From Sinonovacula constricta (Eukaryota > Mollusca > Bivalvia > Cardiida > Solecurtidae): a stretch of 64,000 bases of DNA. The stretch is taken from assembly GCA_007844125.1 (NCBI GenBank), contig CM017566.1, forward strand, positions 58,386,734 to 58,450,733, written 5' to 3'. Shown piece after piece: positions 37,443-49,297 of this stretch. The notes under the pieces were generated by a model. The model ran no database searches, was not told the DNA's origin, and saw nothing but the letters and a program-made list of their open reading frames with translations. The first letter of the stretch is position 1. The number at the start of each line of letters is the position of its first letter. The position numbers and the translations under genes were made by a program.

Positions 37443-37627
37443 CTGTAAATCTTAGAGAGCCAGAACTAAAGATAGCGTCATCTGTTATCTCAACCACTGT
37501 GACTTCGACGGTACATGTCACATTGGTGTCAGTGAACACTCTGAAGTCCCAGACCTTGGCGGAGAACTTGTGAACCCCAGCTGGTGTCTGCTTGTTCATA
37601 CTGATCAGGCCAGTATCATAGTCAACA
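37443..37627 (-). CDS. CadN-like cadherin, exon i: non-chordate cadherin region
   Basis: 185 bp, phase 1 out, acceptor TTTTGCAG and donor GTGAGA. It encodes VDYDTGLISMNKQTPAGVHK and VWDFRVFTDTNVTCTVEVTV, ending SSGSLRFT. This is the region between the last cadherin repeat and the EGF modules that is present in insect and mollusc classic cadherins but lost in vertebrates. The exon is intact. Confidence 0.92.
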
Positions 37628-38192
37628 CTGCAAAATTAACAAGCGTTTGATAAGTTAATACTTATTGGTATAGAGTGTTTTTTCTCCAGCATATCGAAAA
37701 CAAGTTTTTTCAACTTCTTGGTCAGAACCAGTGCCGGAGAAATCTGACCATGGATCATGGTAGCTAAACAAATTTGGGGAGCAAATACACAACACTCAAA
37801 TAAGGCAACAAAATGTTAAATTAAAGTGACAAGAGTTAGTAAAGTGTTAAAATGTGTTATCTATTTAAAAGACATTGTGTTTAGATGTCATTTTTGTGAA
37901 ACTTAAAATGTAATGTGAAACTTTACTAGTGCATTAATTGGGTTTTCATGAAGAAAAAAAACATCCAATAAAAGGGGAGAAAGCTAGAACTTTGTATATT
38001 ATATAAAGCACAAGTGACAATTGTACTCTAAAACTTTATAATAGCAATTTGGGAAGACAATCTGTTACACAGCAAAACTGAGAAAGAATGTTAAAATCAT
38101 TTTTTATTTTTAACATTTCCCACTGTTTACATTTTCTTCAGCATGACAAAGGTTTATACGATGCAAGTCAGAATAAAAAATCTTATCTTTAC

Positions 38193-38307
38193 CTGAAGTA
38201 CTTGGCCATGACCTGGGGTCCAACAAAGTAAAAATGTTTGTCTTTCACATCCCAGTCATCAGGATCTTCAGCATACACATTGCCTATTGTGATGTCTCCA
38301 ACCACAC
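38193..38307 (-). CDS. CadN-like cadherin, exon h
   Basis: 115 bp between a TATTACAG acceptor and a GTAAAG donor, phase 1 in and 2 out. It encodes VVGDITIGNVYAEDPDDWD and KHFYFVGPQVMAKYF. The G.V.V.D.DDWD element is typical of the segment following the last cadherin repeat in CadN proteins. It is too short to appear as a stand-alone reading frame but joins perfectly in phase to both neighbours. Confidence 0.9.
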
Positions 38308-38374
38308 CTGTAATAGAATGCAAAAGGTAAATCTGCATGTTTGATTGGATTGGGATTTTTGAAACCAACCAAAA

Positions 38375-38590
38375 GTCTGCACTCTACCTATGTGGCCGAA
38401 TGGCAGAAACTGCTCTGCCTTACGCATGGGTTCAAGTCTCTGTTGGTGTTAAGGACATACTATGGGAAGGTCTTCCAGCTTACCTGAGGTGCACAAGAGG
38501 ATCAATGGAGACCGTTCTCTGGAATCTTCCTCTACCAAAATATCTGGATGTTGCTACAATAACCACAACCATTCCTATGCGAAGTATTTA
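38375..38590 (+). mobile_element. tRNA-derived SINE
   Basis: Its A-box-like sequence is ATGTGGCCGAATGGCAGA, and GGGTTCAAGTCTC is the B box. The tail 'atatctggatgttgctacaa' matches the SINEs at 10795 and 56411. It lies in the cadherin intron upstream of exon h, on the opposite strand to the gene. Confidence 0.75.
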
Positions 38591-38599
38591 AATACAATA

Positions 38600-40703
38600 A
38601 AAATGGCCCTCTAAAAGGTTTTCCCCCACCGCACCCCAAAGATAACACCATGCTGTGAGATCCCAGCTGGACACTTGATAAGTTTATTATAGACACAAGT
38701 GTCATAGTTGAAGAGGTCGTAAAATAATTACAACACTTGATGCACATTGGTTTGCAGCACTACCATTGGTCAGTAACGCTCTAATCCTCACCCTTTTCCT
38801 GATACCACTGCAGCCTGAGGGTGTGTCCAGCCGGCTAGACCCAACCCACCCACCTTCTCTCAACAAATGAACCTCCCACTTTGATTACAGTGTATGTCCA
38901 GATAAAGCCACATTCCAGTTTTCAAAGCCTTTAAAATATATAAAAAAACACTACCTTCTTACAAGGCTACATTCAACAAATTTAATAAATCACCCAACTA
39001 CCAGAATTGTGTTCATTATGTCAATATCTTGTGCTGTTTTGACTAAACCACAGTAGGAACTGTATTATTAGTCTTCTATTTATAAATTAACTGATTAGTC
39101 AGTTTTAAAATCTAAATTCAAAAGATACATTTTCTGTGAATATTTTCCTGGCATCTTGAAAAATAAATTGATATTATATACCTGCTGTTACTATTAATCT
39201 AATTCTATTGATAACAGCAGTAGCATTTATAATATCTAAGCATGAGTACTACTGCGAATCAGTGACTGAAGTATCTACTTTGGAGCTAAAGAAATTTGGC
39301 TCAACTTTTACTGTCGATGGCTCAATGTTTGCTGTCGATGGCTCAATGGTTGCTGTCGATGGCTCAATGTTTGCTGATGATGTAAATCAAATCAGATCTC
39401 AAGTTTTAGTTGATCATAAAGTTGATCATCAATCATAAATGAAGATATGATGATTAGTCTCAAGATTTAAAGTCATTCCCAACATTTGTTTGTTTGTTTG
39501 TTTTTTGTTACAACGCACCAACAAAAATATGGTCCTGCTGTCAATGTGCAGTTTACTATTGAATGAAGAAAGCCATATGTCTGGGTAGAAGCACAGGACC
39601 AACCCTATCAATATCCTGCAATTTCATGAATATTGGTGGATGAACACTCTAGAAAAACATACAGACAAAACCAGTATGAAAGTCCATATGATTATTGTCC
39701 CAAGGCAAGACTCGCACACCCTGAGTGGCTACAGATTTGAAGTCACTGACTTTAACCATTGGCTCACTTTTAAAGTTGAAATTCAAGAATTTTATTGTGA
39801 ATATCTGTGATGAATGATGTCTTACCACATCACAATAAGAATATATGACAAAGTCCTATGAGCATTGCAACATATACCAAACTCCGAAAAGGCACAGAAC
39901 AAAGGTATTTCACATGCAAGCCAAGCGAAAAGTTAGAACAAATTTGTGATGAGTCATTTAACGAAAAGAGCAAACCCGACAGTTACCGCCTTGCAACGGT
40001 CAGTCGGCAATATGGACCGACTGGGGTGCTTAAACTGGTTTTACAGAGCTCTAACCTCGCACTTCCTGACGAGTTTCTCAAATGCAAGCAATGAAAGGAA
40101 AAACGATCCTATTCAAATACAAAATGTCCAAGCGCTGATATATTTTCTATAAGTTATGATGAAAGTAGTGACGTCATTGAAAAATAATGTCCACACAGTG
40201 TTCAGAAAAGAATGTGGTATTACTTAGATCTAAAAAACCACACAAAAATGGTTGACCATAAACAAAACCGACGTTCTGAATCATGAACAAACATGACCAG
40301 AGACAAATAAACGGCTGCAGCACCCTGCCCATGCGAAGACGGAATTGAAGAACCAAAGTCCAATGTCCATCAAAGGACTTTTTCTTAAACATCTACATTA
40401 AGGATATGTATGTTAAAAGAGGCAACATGATTTTTTTTATTTTTTTTTTAATAAATTGCAGTGACCCATTATGGCCATTACAGCAGCGTCTATATATTTT
40501 GGTGGTTGACGACCCTTGACAAATATCAGACTAAAACCACTGGTGCACCAAGGTTAAGCTGAAAGACCTAATATCCTTCTTCCCGAACAGGACGCAAACC
40601 CACACATTGCCAACACTACCTGTAAAGTATAAAAATCATAAAAAGAACGTAAAAAGGTCATATTAATTAACATACTAATTAGACAACCAACCATAAAACA
40701 TAC
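38600..40703 (-). other. Cadherin intron between exons g and h, with repeat remnants
   Basis: The region contains a small 21-bp tandem repeat at 39303-39372 (GTCGATGGCTCAATGTTTGC, about 3.3 copies). SINE-like fragments lie near 39575-39775 and 40480-40620; the latter, read on the minus strand, has a TTAACCTTGGTGCACCAGTG tail. No exon is seen inside it. Confidence 0.55.
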
Positions 40704-40931
40704 CTTTAAAGTCATATTTGTACACGAAGATGTCCTTATGCCCTGGTTTATGCCTGTGATCATTCTCGTCACCAATCTCTATAGTTAAAGTGCTTGTCCC
40801 AGTAGCGGCCTCAGGGCTATTCCTGCCCCGCATGTCTGACATGACAACAGGTAGGTAGTGGAACTTCTGCTGGTCACGGTAAAATGTCTTTTGAGCCGTC
40901 ACAGTTCCTGTACCATTCTTGTTGTCACCAT
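40704..40931 (-). CDS. CadN-like cadherin, exon g: last cadherin repeat into the non-chordate region
   Basis: 228 bp, phase 1 in and out, acceptor CCATAAG and donor GTATGT. It contains the strand FYRDQQKFHYLPVVMSDMRG, then STLTIEIGDENDH, a calcium-binding DxND-like linker, then a charged DIFVYKYDFK end. It completes the final cadherin repeat. Confidence 0.93.
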
Positions 40932-41002
40932 CTTATGGAGAGTGAAAAGAAAGGGATAGTGGGAAATTCAATGAAATTTGAGTTTTGTTTGTTTGTTTGT
41001 TT

Positions 41003-41320
41003 GTTTTAAGTTTGTACAGTTTATCATCCCATCAACAGTATTTCAGTTATTTAGAGATGGTGTACACATGAAGTAGATATAGTGCTGCCTTCACTGTGTA
41101 TAGCATGCCATGAACACCTGTCATGATACCACACCCAGTCCCAATATCCTGACACTGGGCCAACCAGTTGAGGAACTACCCTTACCTTTGCTTGAGCATA
41201 AGCATAAAAGCTGTACCACTACCAGTTTTTAGTGACTTATATGTATGTAGCAACCAAGGATCGACCCAGGGGCCTCCAGTACCTGGAGCCAACTATCTAC
41301 TGATTGCGGTACCAGGTCCT
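41003..41320 (-). mobile_element. SINE-like retroelement, minus-strand copy
   Basis: The plus strand starts with (TTTG)n, the complement of the CAAA tail, then 'tttatcatcccatcaacagt', 'atttagagatggtgtacac' and 'tgatacca.acccagtcc', matching the copy at 32540 in reverse. It lies within a cadherin intron, about 70 bp upstream of exon g, and is in the same orientation as the gene. Confidence 0.6.
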
Positions 41321-41500
41321 GTCGAAGGTTATGAATGAGATATTACTTTGCACATCTCTAATATAATCATGTGGTCAGTGACATGGATGCATATTATACA
41401 ACTATGAGCATGAAGGTGGCTGTCATTATTCTGTTTAAAACAAATAAAAAATGGAGCAAAAAAGCTTATTTTAAATATTACCTACATTTTATCATTTCTA

Positions 41501-41833
<333 letters not shown>

Positions 41834-41898
41834 TTACACGAAACAAATGTTATTACCAGTCTTACTATGCCTACTAGAGGAAAGCCTAAACTGCAATT

Positions 41899-42096
41899 AC
41901 CACAATAAACAATATTTTCCCCTGCTGGGCCCCTACCTTTATCTACTTACCACAAGAAACAATAATTTCCCCTGCTGGGCCCCTACCTTGATCTATTTTC
42001 CACAATAAACAATAATTTCCCCTGCTGGGCCACTACCTTTATCAAATTACCACAATAAACAATAATTTCCCCTGCTTGGCCCCTACCTTTATCAGT
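41899..42096 (-). repeat. Four tandem ~50-bp copies that include a splice donor
   Basis: Units start near 41899, 41950, 42000 and 42050 on the plus strand (ccacaataaacaataatttc + ccctgctgggcccctacctt + tatc...). On the coding strand each unit carries GAT[A/C]AAGGTAGGGGCC or nearly so, that is the last bases of exon e plus its 5' splice site. Only the copy at 42087 is continuous with the exon; three decoys follow inside the intron. Confidence 0.9.
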
Positions 42097-42250
42097 TGCC
42101 AGGATGTGAACCTCATATTTCTCCTCTGCCATCCCCGCAAGGGCCTCTCGGTCCAGTGTTTCCCCATCCAGGCCCCGGCGGATCTTCACTTCACAGTTTG
42201 AGGTTACATAGAACCTGTGACCTGGATCTGTTTTACGGTCAATAGAGTAC
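42087..42250 (-). CDS. CadN-like cadherin, exon e
   Basis: 164 bp, phase 2 in, phase 1 out, donor GTAGGG. It encodes YSIDRKTDPGHRFYVTSN and LDREALAGMAEEKYEVHILA, closing with the A.DKG motif. LDRE and ATDKG are conserved core motifs of cadherin repeats. Its last eight bases and donor are duplicated in tandem downstream. Confidence 0.95.
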
Positions 42251-42699
42251 CTACAACACAAAAATGAAATATTTAAGTGTTTTTTTTTAAATTGTATTTT
42301 TTATTTTTTTTTGGTTTTAGACATGCAGCATGTATGACTATACTGGTCATAATGCCATGTCAAGATGTTAAAGCTGAAATTCAGTGGTTATATGATATCC
42401 ATAAAAGGGGCTTTCTTAATGTTTAATAAAAAATACTAAGACATTTCTTAAGATTTCCTGGTTTGATGATTGAAACTTAAAATATTTTCTTTTATCTAAG
42501 GATACTTTTAGATTTAAAGAAATTCCTAATGTTAAAAGTCATGAAAGAGATTTTATTAATACAATCCTTGATAAACATTTGGGTAGATCCACTAACAAAC
42601 TGCAGTCAGCTGGAAGATTTTAGACTGGCCTGGACATGAACTCAGGCTTTTTATTGTTTCAACAGTACTGGATATTCTGTTAAAATCACAGTGACTCTG

Positions 42700-42910
42700 A
42701 TATTAACTCTCCCATTTTGGGAGAAAGATTCCCACTTTTAGTGTTGAAAATAATTTGAAAATGAGGGGTGATTTATAAATTTCCAGAGATCTCCCTCCTT
42801 GGAAACAGATAAGTTCCTTCTGTGTTTATATGAAAATAACAAATTTCACATTTTGCATGCAAAAATCTCCCACTTTGGCTTTAGAAAAAAGTTCACATTG
42901 TATGCATTAT
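42700..42910. repeat. Dispersed repeat, paired with 16205-16410
   Basis: Blocks 'ctcccattttggga', 'gaaaatgagg', 'ttggaaacagat' and 'tatatgaaaataacaaattt' match the copy in the NlpC/P60-like gene intron in the same order. Here it lies in the cadherin intron between exons d and e. No coding capacity. Confidence 0.6.
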
Positions 42911-43421
42911 TACTGAATCTCAAGTTGTCATCCTAATGCACATACTATAGTTAAATATGCATATGTAATATGATAATGAAACAGGGCTCTTTGTTATTTT
43001 TTTTTTACTCTAAACTAAAAGATTTCCTTGAAAATTGAAAATGTTTCTTAGAAGTAAGAATTTTTTTTAAGTTTGGTTTATAAGGCATATCTATTTAAGA
43101 AAGATACTACATATTTTAAAATAATAGGAAATTTCTGAATTTTGGTAAAAGAGGTGACCTAGGGTTCTGTATAGATATTACTTCAGTTCCTTAAATGTTA
43201 ATCAAGTATCTGTAAAAAAGCCTGACTATCCAGTCGATGTAAGCCTGGATAATCAATTATATAACTGCAAAGCCCAAGAAACGTTCTTCAGACTATGTAA
43301 TCCTGCTCGGAAGTACTTTAACTAAGTATGAATTGAATAAAAAAAAAAAAAGAGGGTAACTTTCAAATAGTTAAAAAAATAAAAAATCATTTATGTAAAA
43401 TAAAAAAAAAAAAAAACTTAC

Positions 43422-43657
43422 TCAAAGTCTGCATTGATGCCATTATCATTATCAGTAGCGCTACAGTTCCAGAGACTGGTTCCTTCAGGAACATTTTCTC
43501 GTAGCTTGATGGTTCCCACTTTGTCGACAAACTTGGGAGGGTTATCATTATAATCCTCGACAGTTACCTCTATATAGGCCGTGTCCTTGTGGTCGGGATT
43601 GCTATCTTGTACATACACCGTCAAGTTAAAGAACTTGATTTGCTCATAATCTACAGC
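43422..43657 (-). CDS. CadN-like cadherin, exon d
   Basis: 236 bp, phase 0 in, phase 2 out, acceptor ATTTTCAG and donor GTAAGT. It starts AVDYEQIKFFNLTVYVQD, reaches the linker VEDYNDNPPKF, then opens a new cadherin repeat with LRENVPEGTSLWNCSATDND. DYNDNPP and ATDND are calcium-coordinating motifs. The exon is intact. Confidence 0.96.
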
Positions 43658-43699
43658 CTGAAAATGAACAAGGAAAGTGATAAAGAATAATAAGGTCAT

Positions 43700-44035
43700 A
43701 TTATCATTATCAGTATTATTATTATCATTTTTATTATTATAATTATATAATTATTATATATTATCATTGTTGTTATATTATTATTGTTATTATTATTATT
43801 ATTATTATTATCATTATTATTGAAATAATTATTATAAGTAGTAGTATTGTTATTATAGTTATTATTATATTATTATTATAATTATTAGTTATAATTATTG
43901 TTAATTATTGTTATTATTATTGTTATTATTATTAATGTTAATATTATTTTATTATTATTGTTATTATTATTATTGTTATTATTATCATCATCACTATAAT
44001 AATACACTTTATTATCATGATTATCATCATTTTAT
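43700..44035. repeat. (ATT)n microsatellite, interrupted
   Basis: A run of TTA/ATT trinucleotides with ATC and GTT interruptions, in the cadherin intron immediately upstream of exon d. Any open frame across it (such as Leu/Tyr runs) is meaningless. Confidence 0.95.
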
Positions 44036-44669
44036 TGATAATAAAAATTGTCCTGTTAGTAGTCCCAAAGCTGATGATAAAAAGAAACTATGAAACTATT
44101 ATATATTTCTAGGACAATGGTGTCATACCTAGTAGAAAAATAGAAATCATATCCTTGTTTACATTTGTTATACATCTTTTAATAAATTGGGTCTTTTAAA
44201 TAACTTTCATGCTTAAAAAAGCATGATGGTAATAAAATACATCTTCTAGAAAAGACTTAAAGTGACTCTCACATCAAAAAATATAAAAAGCATCACAATG
44301 TTGTTTAATCGTTTTAACATTTGGCCTCTCAAAATCAAACATCAATGGGCGTTTAAAACTTGACACTCAAATGTATGATTTCTTTTGATTTTTATAAAGA
44401 TATATACACAATTATGACTATTAAAGCAACATTCATGTTTTATTATCGATCTGGAATAACACCAGATATGTCTGGGTAGAATCACAGACGCACCATAGAT
44501 CAGATTGAAGACATTCCTGGATTTAAGTTCTTAAGCCAGCTGGATCTACAGCCCATGTTATGAGAACAGAGGGTTATAAATTAGTAAACATGCTACTATT
44601 GGAAAATATGCGCCCTCAACATTGAGCAAAACCAGAAGGTTTACAATTTTCAAATTTAGTATAACTTAC

Positions 44670-44849
44670 CCTGAACACTGTCAGTACTCCTGCATTGGGT
44701 GGCACAGTGTCTATAGAGAAATATGTTCGATCACTTTTCTTCAACTCGTATGTCAGACGAGCATTCTCATCGATATCATTATCAGTGGCCGATACAGTGA
44801 TGATGGGACCAGTGACCTGGTTCTCCGACATGCTCACACGGTAGATGGG
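44670..44849 (-). CDS. CadN-like cadherin, exon c
   Basis: 180 bp, 60 codons, phase 0 in and out, donor GTAAGT. It begins PIYRVSMSENQVTGP, has VSATDNDIDENARLTYEL (the A.D.D.G/ENA..Y motif at the start of a cadherin repeat), and ends NAGVLTVFR. It follows the KPKFVK linker of exon b directly. Confidence 0.95.
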
Positions 44850-45686
44850 CTGTTGAGGAAACAACAAGAAAGTAGAATTGTTATCTCATGGCTTACAAAT
44901 ACAACCCCTCCCAACCCGCTCCCTGTTTATTAATCTCTCACTCTTATTTCAGTTTCTGAAATATCATTAAAAGGGGCAATAACTCCTGCTATTTTCAAAC
45001 TTTCAGCTGATAGTAAAAGAGCAGATGCAGAGGTTCCCATGGTACGGAAGATAATTGTGATGTATTATAAACATTTATGCAAAATTGTTGGAGAAGAAGC
45101 CTGGACAAAATTGTGTCCACAGTTGGACTGACAGACAAAAGAGTTACCTTATTTCCATAATAAATTATTTTACCTGTTTAAAATGTTTACAAAGTACAAA
45201 AATAACTTTTTTTAATTTATTGTGTTGACACAGACACAGAAAAATAAATAACATTTTTTTCTACTTTTCCTGCAGGTTAACATTGTAATATACATGGAGC
45301 CTGTACAGTGGTATATATCCATATTGCGATGTCCGCCTATAGAATTTAGCAAAGAAATGTAAGACATCATCAAGTTAATGGACTTGTATTATTTGTTTTA
45401 GCGTGTTTGTAAACAAAGACTTAGCATTTTTTATATAAGGGTTTTATATATGATTAATACATTGACACTATAAGAAACAGATTATTAAAATGGTCTTTAA
45501 CTAGATCGTTACTGGACCTAATGTCCTGAAGTTATAAAACAGCCATATTTAACAACCATACCGAGAATGTTTTCACTCAGAAAAATTGCATATCAACAGA
45601 GTATGTAGAATTAAGATGCATCTCCAATTGAATCATTTATGCTGTTATTTCAAAGTTAAGTTGTGATAAAGATTTAACTTTTTTAC

Positions 45687-45988
45687 CTTTACAAATTTAG
45701 GCTTCTGGTCGTTGATATCAGACACACTGATGGTGACGGTTGCCGTACTGCTATGTTGCTCCACCCCTCGGTCCTTAGCAACAATGGGCAAATAATACTG
45801 GGCTGTGTTCTCACGATCAAGGCTATTGGAGAGCTTGGTTTGTATAAGCCCTGTCTTCTGGTTGATCTGGAAAAGCATGTTGCCATTGCGGTCCGCAGGC
45901 GGGTTGCCGAACCGATCGATCTCGTAGTACACAGTCCCATTCAGACCAGCATCAGGGTCATTTGCTACGACTGTCATTACGGACTGAC
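45687..45988 (-). CDS. CadN-like cadherin, exon b: nearly complete cadherin repeat
   Basis: 302 bp, phase 1 in, phase 0 out. It contains VVANDPDAGLNGTVYYEI, NSLDRENTAQYYLPIVAKDR and VSDINDQKPKF, all standard positions of an extracellular cadherin repeat (A.D.D.G.NG, LDRE, A.D.G, DIND..P.F). The linker has Gln where most have Asn followed by Ala/Pro, a common variation. Confidence 0.96.
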
Positions 45989-46227
45989 CTGAAGACAAAA
46001 AATGAGGAGGGAAATATATTGATGAAAAATAAGTCCTTCACCAGGACTCAAACATATGCGCTGAGATGTAAGTAAACATACAAAAAGGAAGACAGACAAA
46101 CCAACAAATGACTCATGCCATATTATAATAAAACACTTTGGGCATATAAAAAGTAGACAAAAACTAGGAAAAATTAGGAATGCTGGAATGCCAGCATCTA
46201 ACCTCTCAAAATAACAAAGCCACCTAC

Positions 46228-46549
46228 CTGCTGGAGAATGCTCAGGTACAGAACCCTGTAGGTCAGTCTGGCTGAACTCTGGCCAGTTATCATTTACATC
46301 CTGGGGCATCACCTTGACATAGGCATAGCCAGATAGGGCATCAGGTGTCCCTGGCTCATCTTCTGCAATCACATTAAATTGGTACACTTCTCGCCCATAT
46401 GGCTGGTCTCGATCTAGTTCTTTATGCAGGAAGATACGTCCTGTGTCAGGTTCGATGGTAAAAGTTGGGTTTTCAATGTTAGTTCCATCACCAGAGATGT
46501 AAAATTTAAACTTATTTTTACGGCTTACGTCCTTGTCAGAGGCAGATAC
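46228..46549 (-). CDS. CadN-like cadherin, exon a (most N-terminal exon visible)
   Basis: 322 bp, phase 0 in and 1 out, acceptor TTTTACAG and donor GTAGGT. It starts VSASDKDVSRKNKFKFYI, continues with GRIFLHKELDRDQPYGRE and ends a repeat at PQDVNDNWPEF, then begins the next with VPEHSPAG. Because it begins mid-repeat with a splice acceptor, exons upstream must exist, but only about 170 bases separate it from the N gap. The thirteen exons together encode about 1032 residues. Confidence 0.95.
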
Positions 46550-46723
46550 CTGTAAAACAATAAAAGACTTTCAGTAAAATATGAGGTAAATTGTTATCTA
46601 AAGTAATTTTGGTATGCGGGATCTTGTTTGATTTATTTGCAAGATCGAAAAAATCTGACTAAAAAAAGGCCTTATACCTGGACTGACAAAATACGCTTTG
46701 AAATACTGGTATGTAAAAACTCT

Positions 46724-46823
46724 NNNNNNNNNNNNNNNNNNNNNNNNNNNNNNNNNNNNNNNNNNNNNNNNNNNNNNNNNNNNNNNNNNNNNNNNNNNNN
46801 NNNNNNNNNNNNNNNNNNNNNNN
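46724..46823. other. Assembly gap, exactly 100 N
   Basis: A second 100-N placeholder, 174 bases upstream of the first visible cadherin exon in gene orientation. It separates the cadherin contig from the HES contig. Confidence 0.97.
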
Positions 46824-46869
46824 GAATTAAATGTTAGAAACACGAGACCCATCAGAGAATAACATTTTT

Positions 46870-47010
46870 AAGATATAGTGACCGTCCCTTATCTCGCGGT
46901 GCTTAAATAAAATAGGTAAGTAAGGTCAACAGTGTTTACTTATTCGAGCGGTCGATGGTGCTAACAACTTTTTTGAAGACCGCGAGATTAGTGATGCCGC
47001 GAGAATAGTG
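46870..47010. repeat. Short inverted repeat, TCTCGCGGT...ACCGCGAGA
   Basis: TATCTCGCGGTGC at about 46890 is mirrored by AGACCGCGAGATTAGTG about 80 bp later and again by GCCGCGAGAATAGTG. It is GC-richer than its surroundings and could be the end of a transposon cut by the gap, or a small foldback element. Confidence 0.4.
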
Positions 47011-47636
47011 ATGGCGTATATATATTTTATTTTGCTGTTTTTGAAATTCATCAAGTATAAATGTAATTTATGGTAATATCGTTAACATATAATGATAAGA
47101 AACGTAAATACAACAAACTTACTTCTCAAAATAATAATTAGTTAATAATTTGTCCAAACCTCACTTCACATTTTATAAAATTACCGAATATGTACACGTA
47201 TTAAACTGGCATTAATTGGGAGTTGTCTCCCTTCTATTGTGTCTGGTTCATGTACCAATGGTCCGTGTACATCAGGTTTATGTACTTAAATGGAAGAGAC
47301 AATGGTAATCATTTACAAATCTGATCTGATAAGGAAAAAAAATACAATTGTAGTTCAATTTCTTTTGAATTAATATTGTTGCGTGTTTTTGTTAATTTAG
47401 AATGTCAAAATGTTTCATTTTCGAGCTTCTTCGAGTTGTTTCCCTTGGCGTGTTTAAACTGTAGTCTCTGGCTTGCTGCTGGATAAAGGTAAATAAAAAC
47501 AAAAAGATAATTAAATTATAAAAGTAGCTGGAAAGATAATGTAATCACTTCTTGCAATTGTCCGAAAACAGTATTTAGTGAAATGTTTCTTCATAGTAAA
47601 ACGTTCTTAAAATTCCTTTCATTACATTCGAGCAAA

Positions 47637-48041
47637 ATGAATTTTGACACTTGGCCAAGTGAAAATAAAATCATGATGTCGAAAGTTCCTTTTTTCTGAC
47701 TCCAAACATTTTTCGAGACATCGTCTTTGACGCCAACAACTTATAAGACACCTGGTTCTTGGAATGCGGATCCACTTGGAAGGTAGGTTATTTTTTTATG
47801 TATTTTCCGTAATTATAATTAACTGGTATAGTCTAGTTGAGGATGCGACATAAAAAGGGCAGGCTGGCAGGCAGGAAGGGGTGGGAGTGGGGGTGGGGGA
47901 TATGTATCAATATAAAATGTACATGTATATATCAATCGCCATGTCATAGACCACGTGCTTTTCAGGTTTCATTTACCTGCCCTAACATCTGCTACCAAAA
48001 GCAAAAACGGTCATGGGATTAGATTGACCAACGAGATTTGA
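47637..48041 (+). CDS. Unconfirmed two-exon reading frame interrupted by TGA
   Basis: An ATG at 47637 opens a frame (MNFDTWPSENKIMMSKVPFF) that meets TGA at 47697. The same frame then stays open to a GTAGGT donor at 47783 and joins in phase to an acceptor TTTTCAG at 47965, ending at TGA 48041 after FHLPALTSATKSKNGHG. The splice sites and phase are suggestive, but the internal stop, lack of any recognised motif and short length argue against a gene. Confidence 0.15.
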
Positions 48042-48049
48042 ACGAAAAT

Positions 48050-49140
48050 ATGATAATTTTGATGCTAACCTAAAAATAGTTTTGATTTAATTACATTTAA
48101 ATGGTATGATTTTTTTTTACATTGTCACCGGTTTCGATGTTAAACAAGAATCTTCACATGGTCACGTGCATTCAAGACGCAGTACTTACTGTAGCACGTA
48201 ACCAGTGTGAGGTGTTTGAATATACAGTAAGAAAATGATTCGGTAAATAATAAGAAATCGGCAAATGTGATATGATATTTGGGATTTTTTCACAGACTTA
48301 ATAAAGTTTACATGGGTGCTATAAATTAACGAACATGCTATTTAGGCCTATACAGGCTTTCCGAGTTATGGTTAGGATTTTTGTGTATGTGTAAAAATAA
48401 ACAAAGCAAAGTTACAGAGATATTCGAGTTTATATTATCACAAGTTAGCCAAATCGGTGTTAACACATAGAAAGAGAACAATAAATAAGACAATGACATG
48501 AGTAAACAAAAAGGGTAAAATAAGATGAAAAGAGTAAACAAGTAAAAAATCACAACAACAAAAATCACAAAAGATACCCATTAATTGAGCCCTATATACA
48601 GTAGAACATGATAAGAACCTGACATTGTATCCATTATTATTTGAAGCAGTTTCTGAAAACCTTATTGTAAAAAATGGTGCTAGTTTTCTCGAAATTTAAC
48701 AACTTTTGCTTGACATCGATATGAAGTACCCAAAATTTGATACATCAACACGGAGGACATATAGTTATATTTAAAAGCAAGCAATGTATACAATGTGGTT
48801 TTAATCTTTGTTTGCCCTATACCCCCACCCAACCCCACCCCGCCTACCCAACTCACACACTTAACGTGTGATGGATAGAGAAACAAGACAAAGTGACAAA
48901 AACGAAAGTAACGTGATGAAAATTACCACAAAGTGACAAGTCAACTGGTTCAGAATATCACAAATGCAAGTATACATAAGTATAAATGTCGGAGATAACA
49001 AAATCTCTCTTGCCGTTAAAAGTAAAACTGACTTCAGATTCAAGCAGATTCTACTACTGAGTCTGGTAGCCTATGTACTGAAACAGTGTTACCGAAAAAT
49101 AGAAACAGTATTACTCTGGAGGCCAATTTATGCCAATTTG
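48050..49140. other. AT-rich stretch beyond the HES gene 3' side
   Basis: No recognised gene or repeat array. On the minus strand this would be the HES 3' flank or far 3' untranslated region; I could not identify a convincing polyadenylation signal. Confidence 0.45.
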
Positions 49141-49144
49141 GAAT

Positions 49145-49297
49145 GACGACAGGGCGAAATGTCGAAAGGACGCGAGAACGAAAGGTCGCCAACTGGCAAC
49201 ATTTTCTCTTGGCGTTATTTCGTTTTGTCGCTAGACTAACTATCAGCAATCGGCGACTTTTCGTTCCCGCGTCTTTTTCGACATTTCGTCCTGTCGC
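49145..49297. repeat. Foldback element: ~46-bp inverted arms, ~61-bp loop
   Basis: The left arm (49145-49190: acagggcgaaatgtcgaaag, gacgcgagaacgaaaggtcgc) is nearly the complement of the right arm (49252-49297), with only about five mismatches. The loop is 49191-49251. It starts about 130 bases beyond the HES stop codon, so it would lie in the HES 3' untranslated region if that extends this far. Its character is that of a small foldback transposable element. Confidence 0.85.

Noticed and set aside
47697..47699. In-frame TGA as a selenocysteine codon
   Set aside because: No downstream SECIS-like structure is recognised, no selenoprotein motif surrounds it and the gene itself is unproven.
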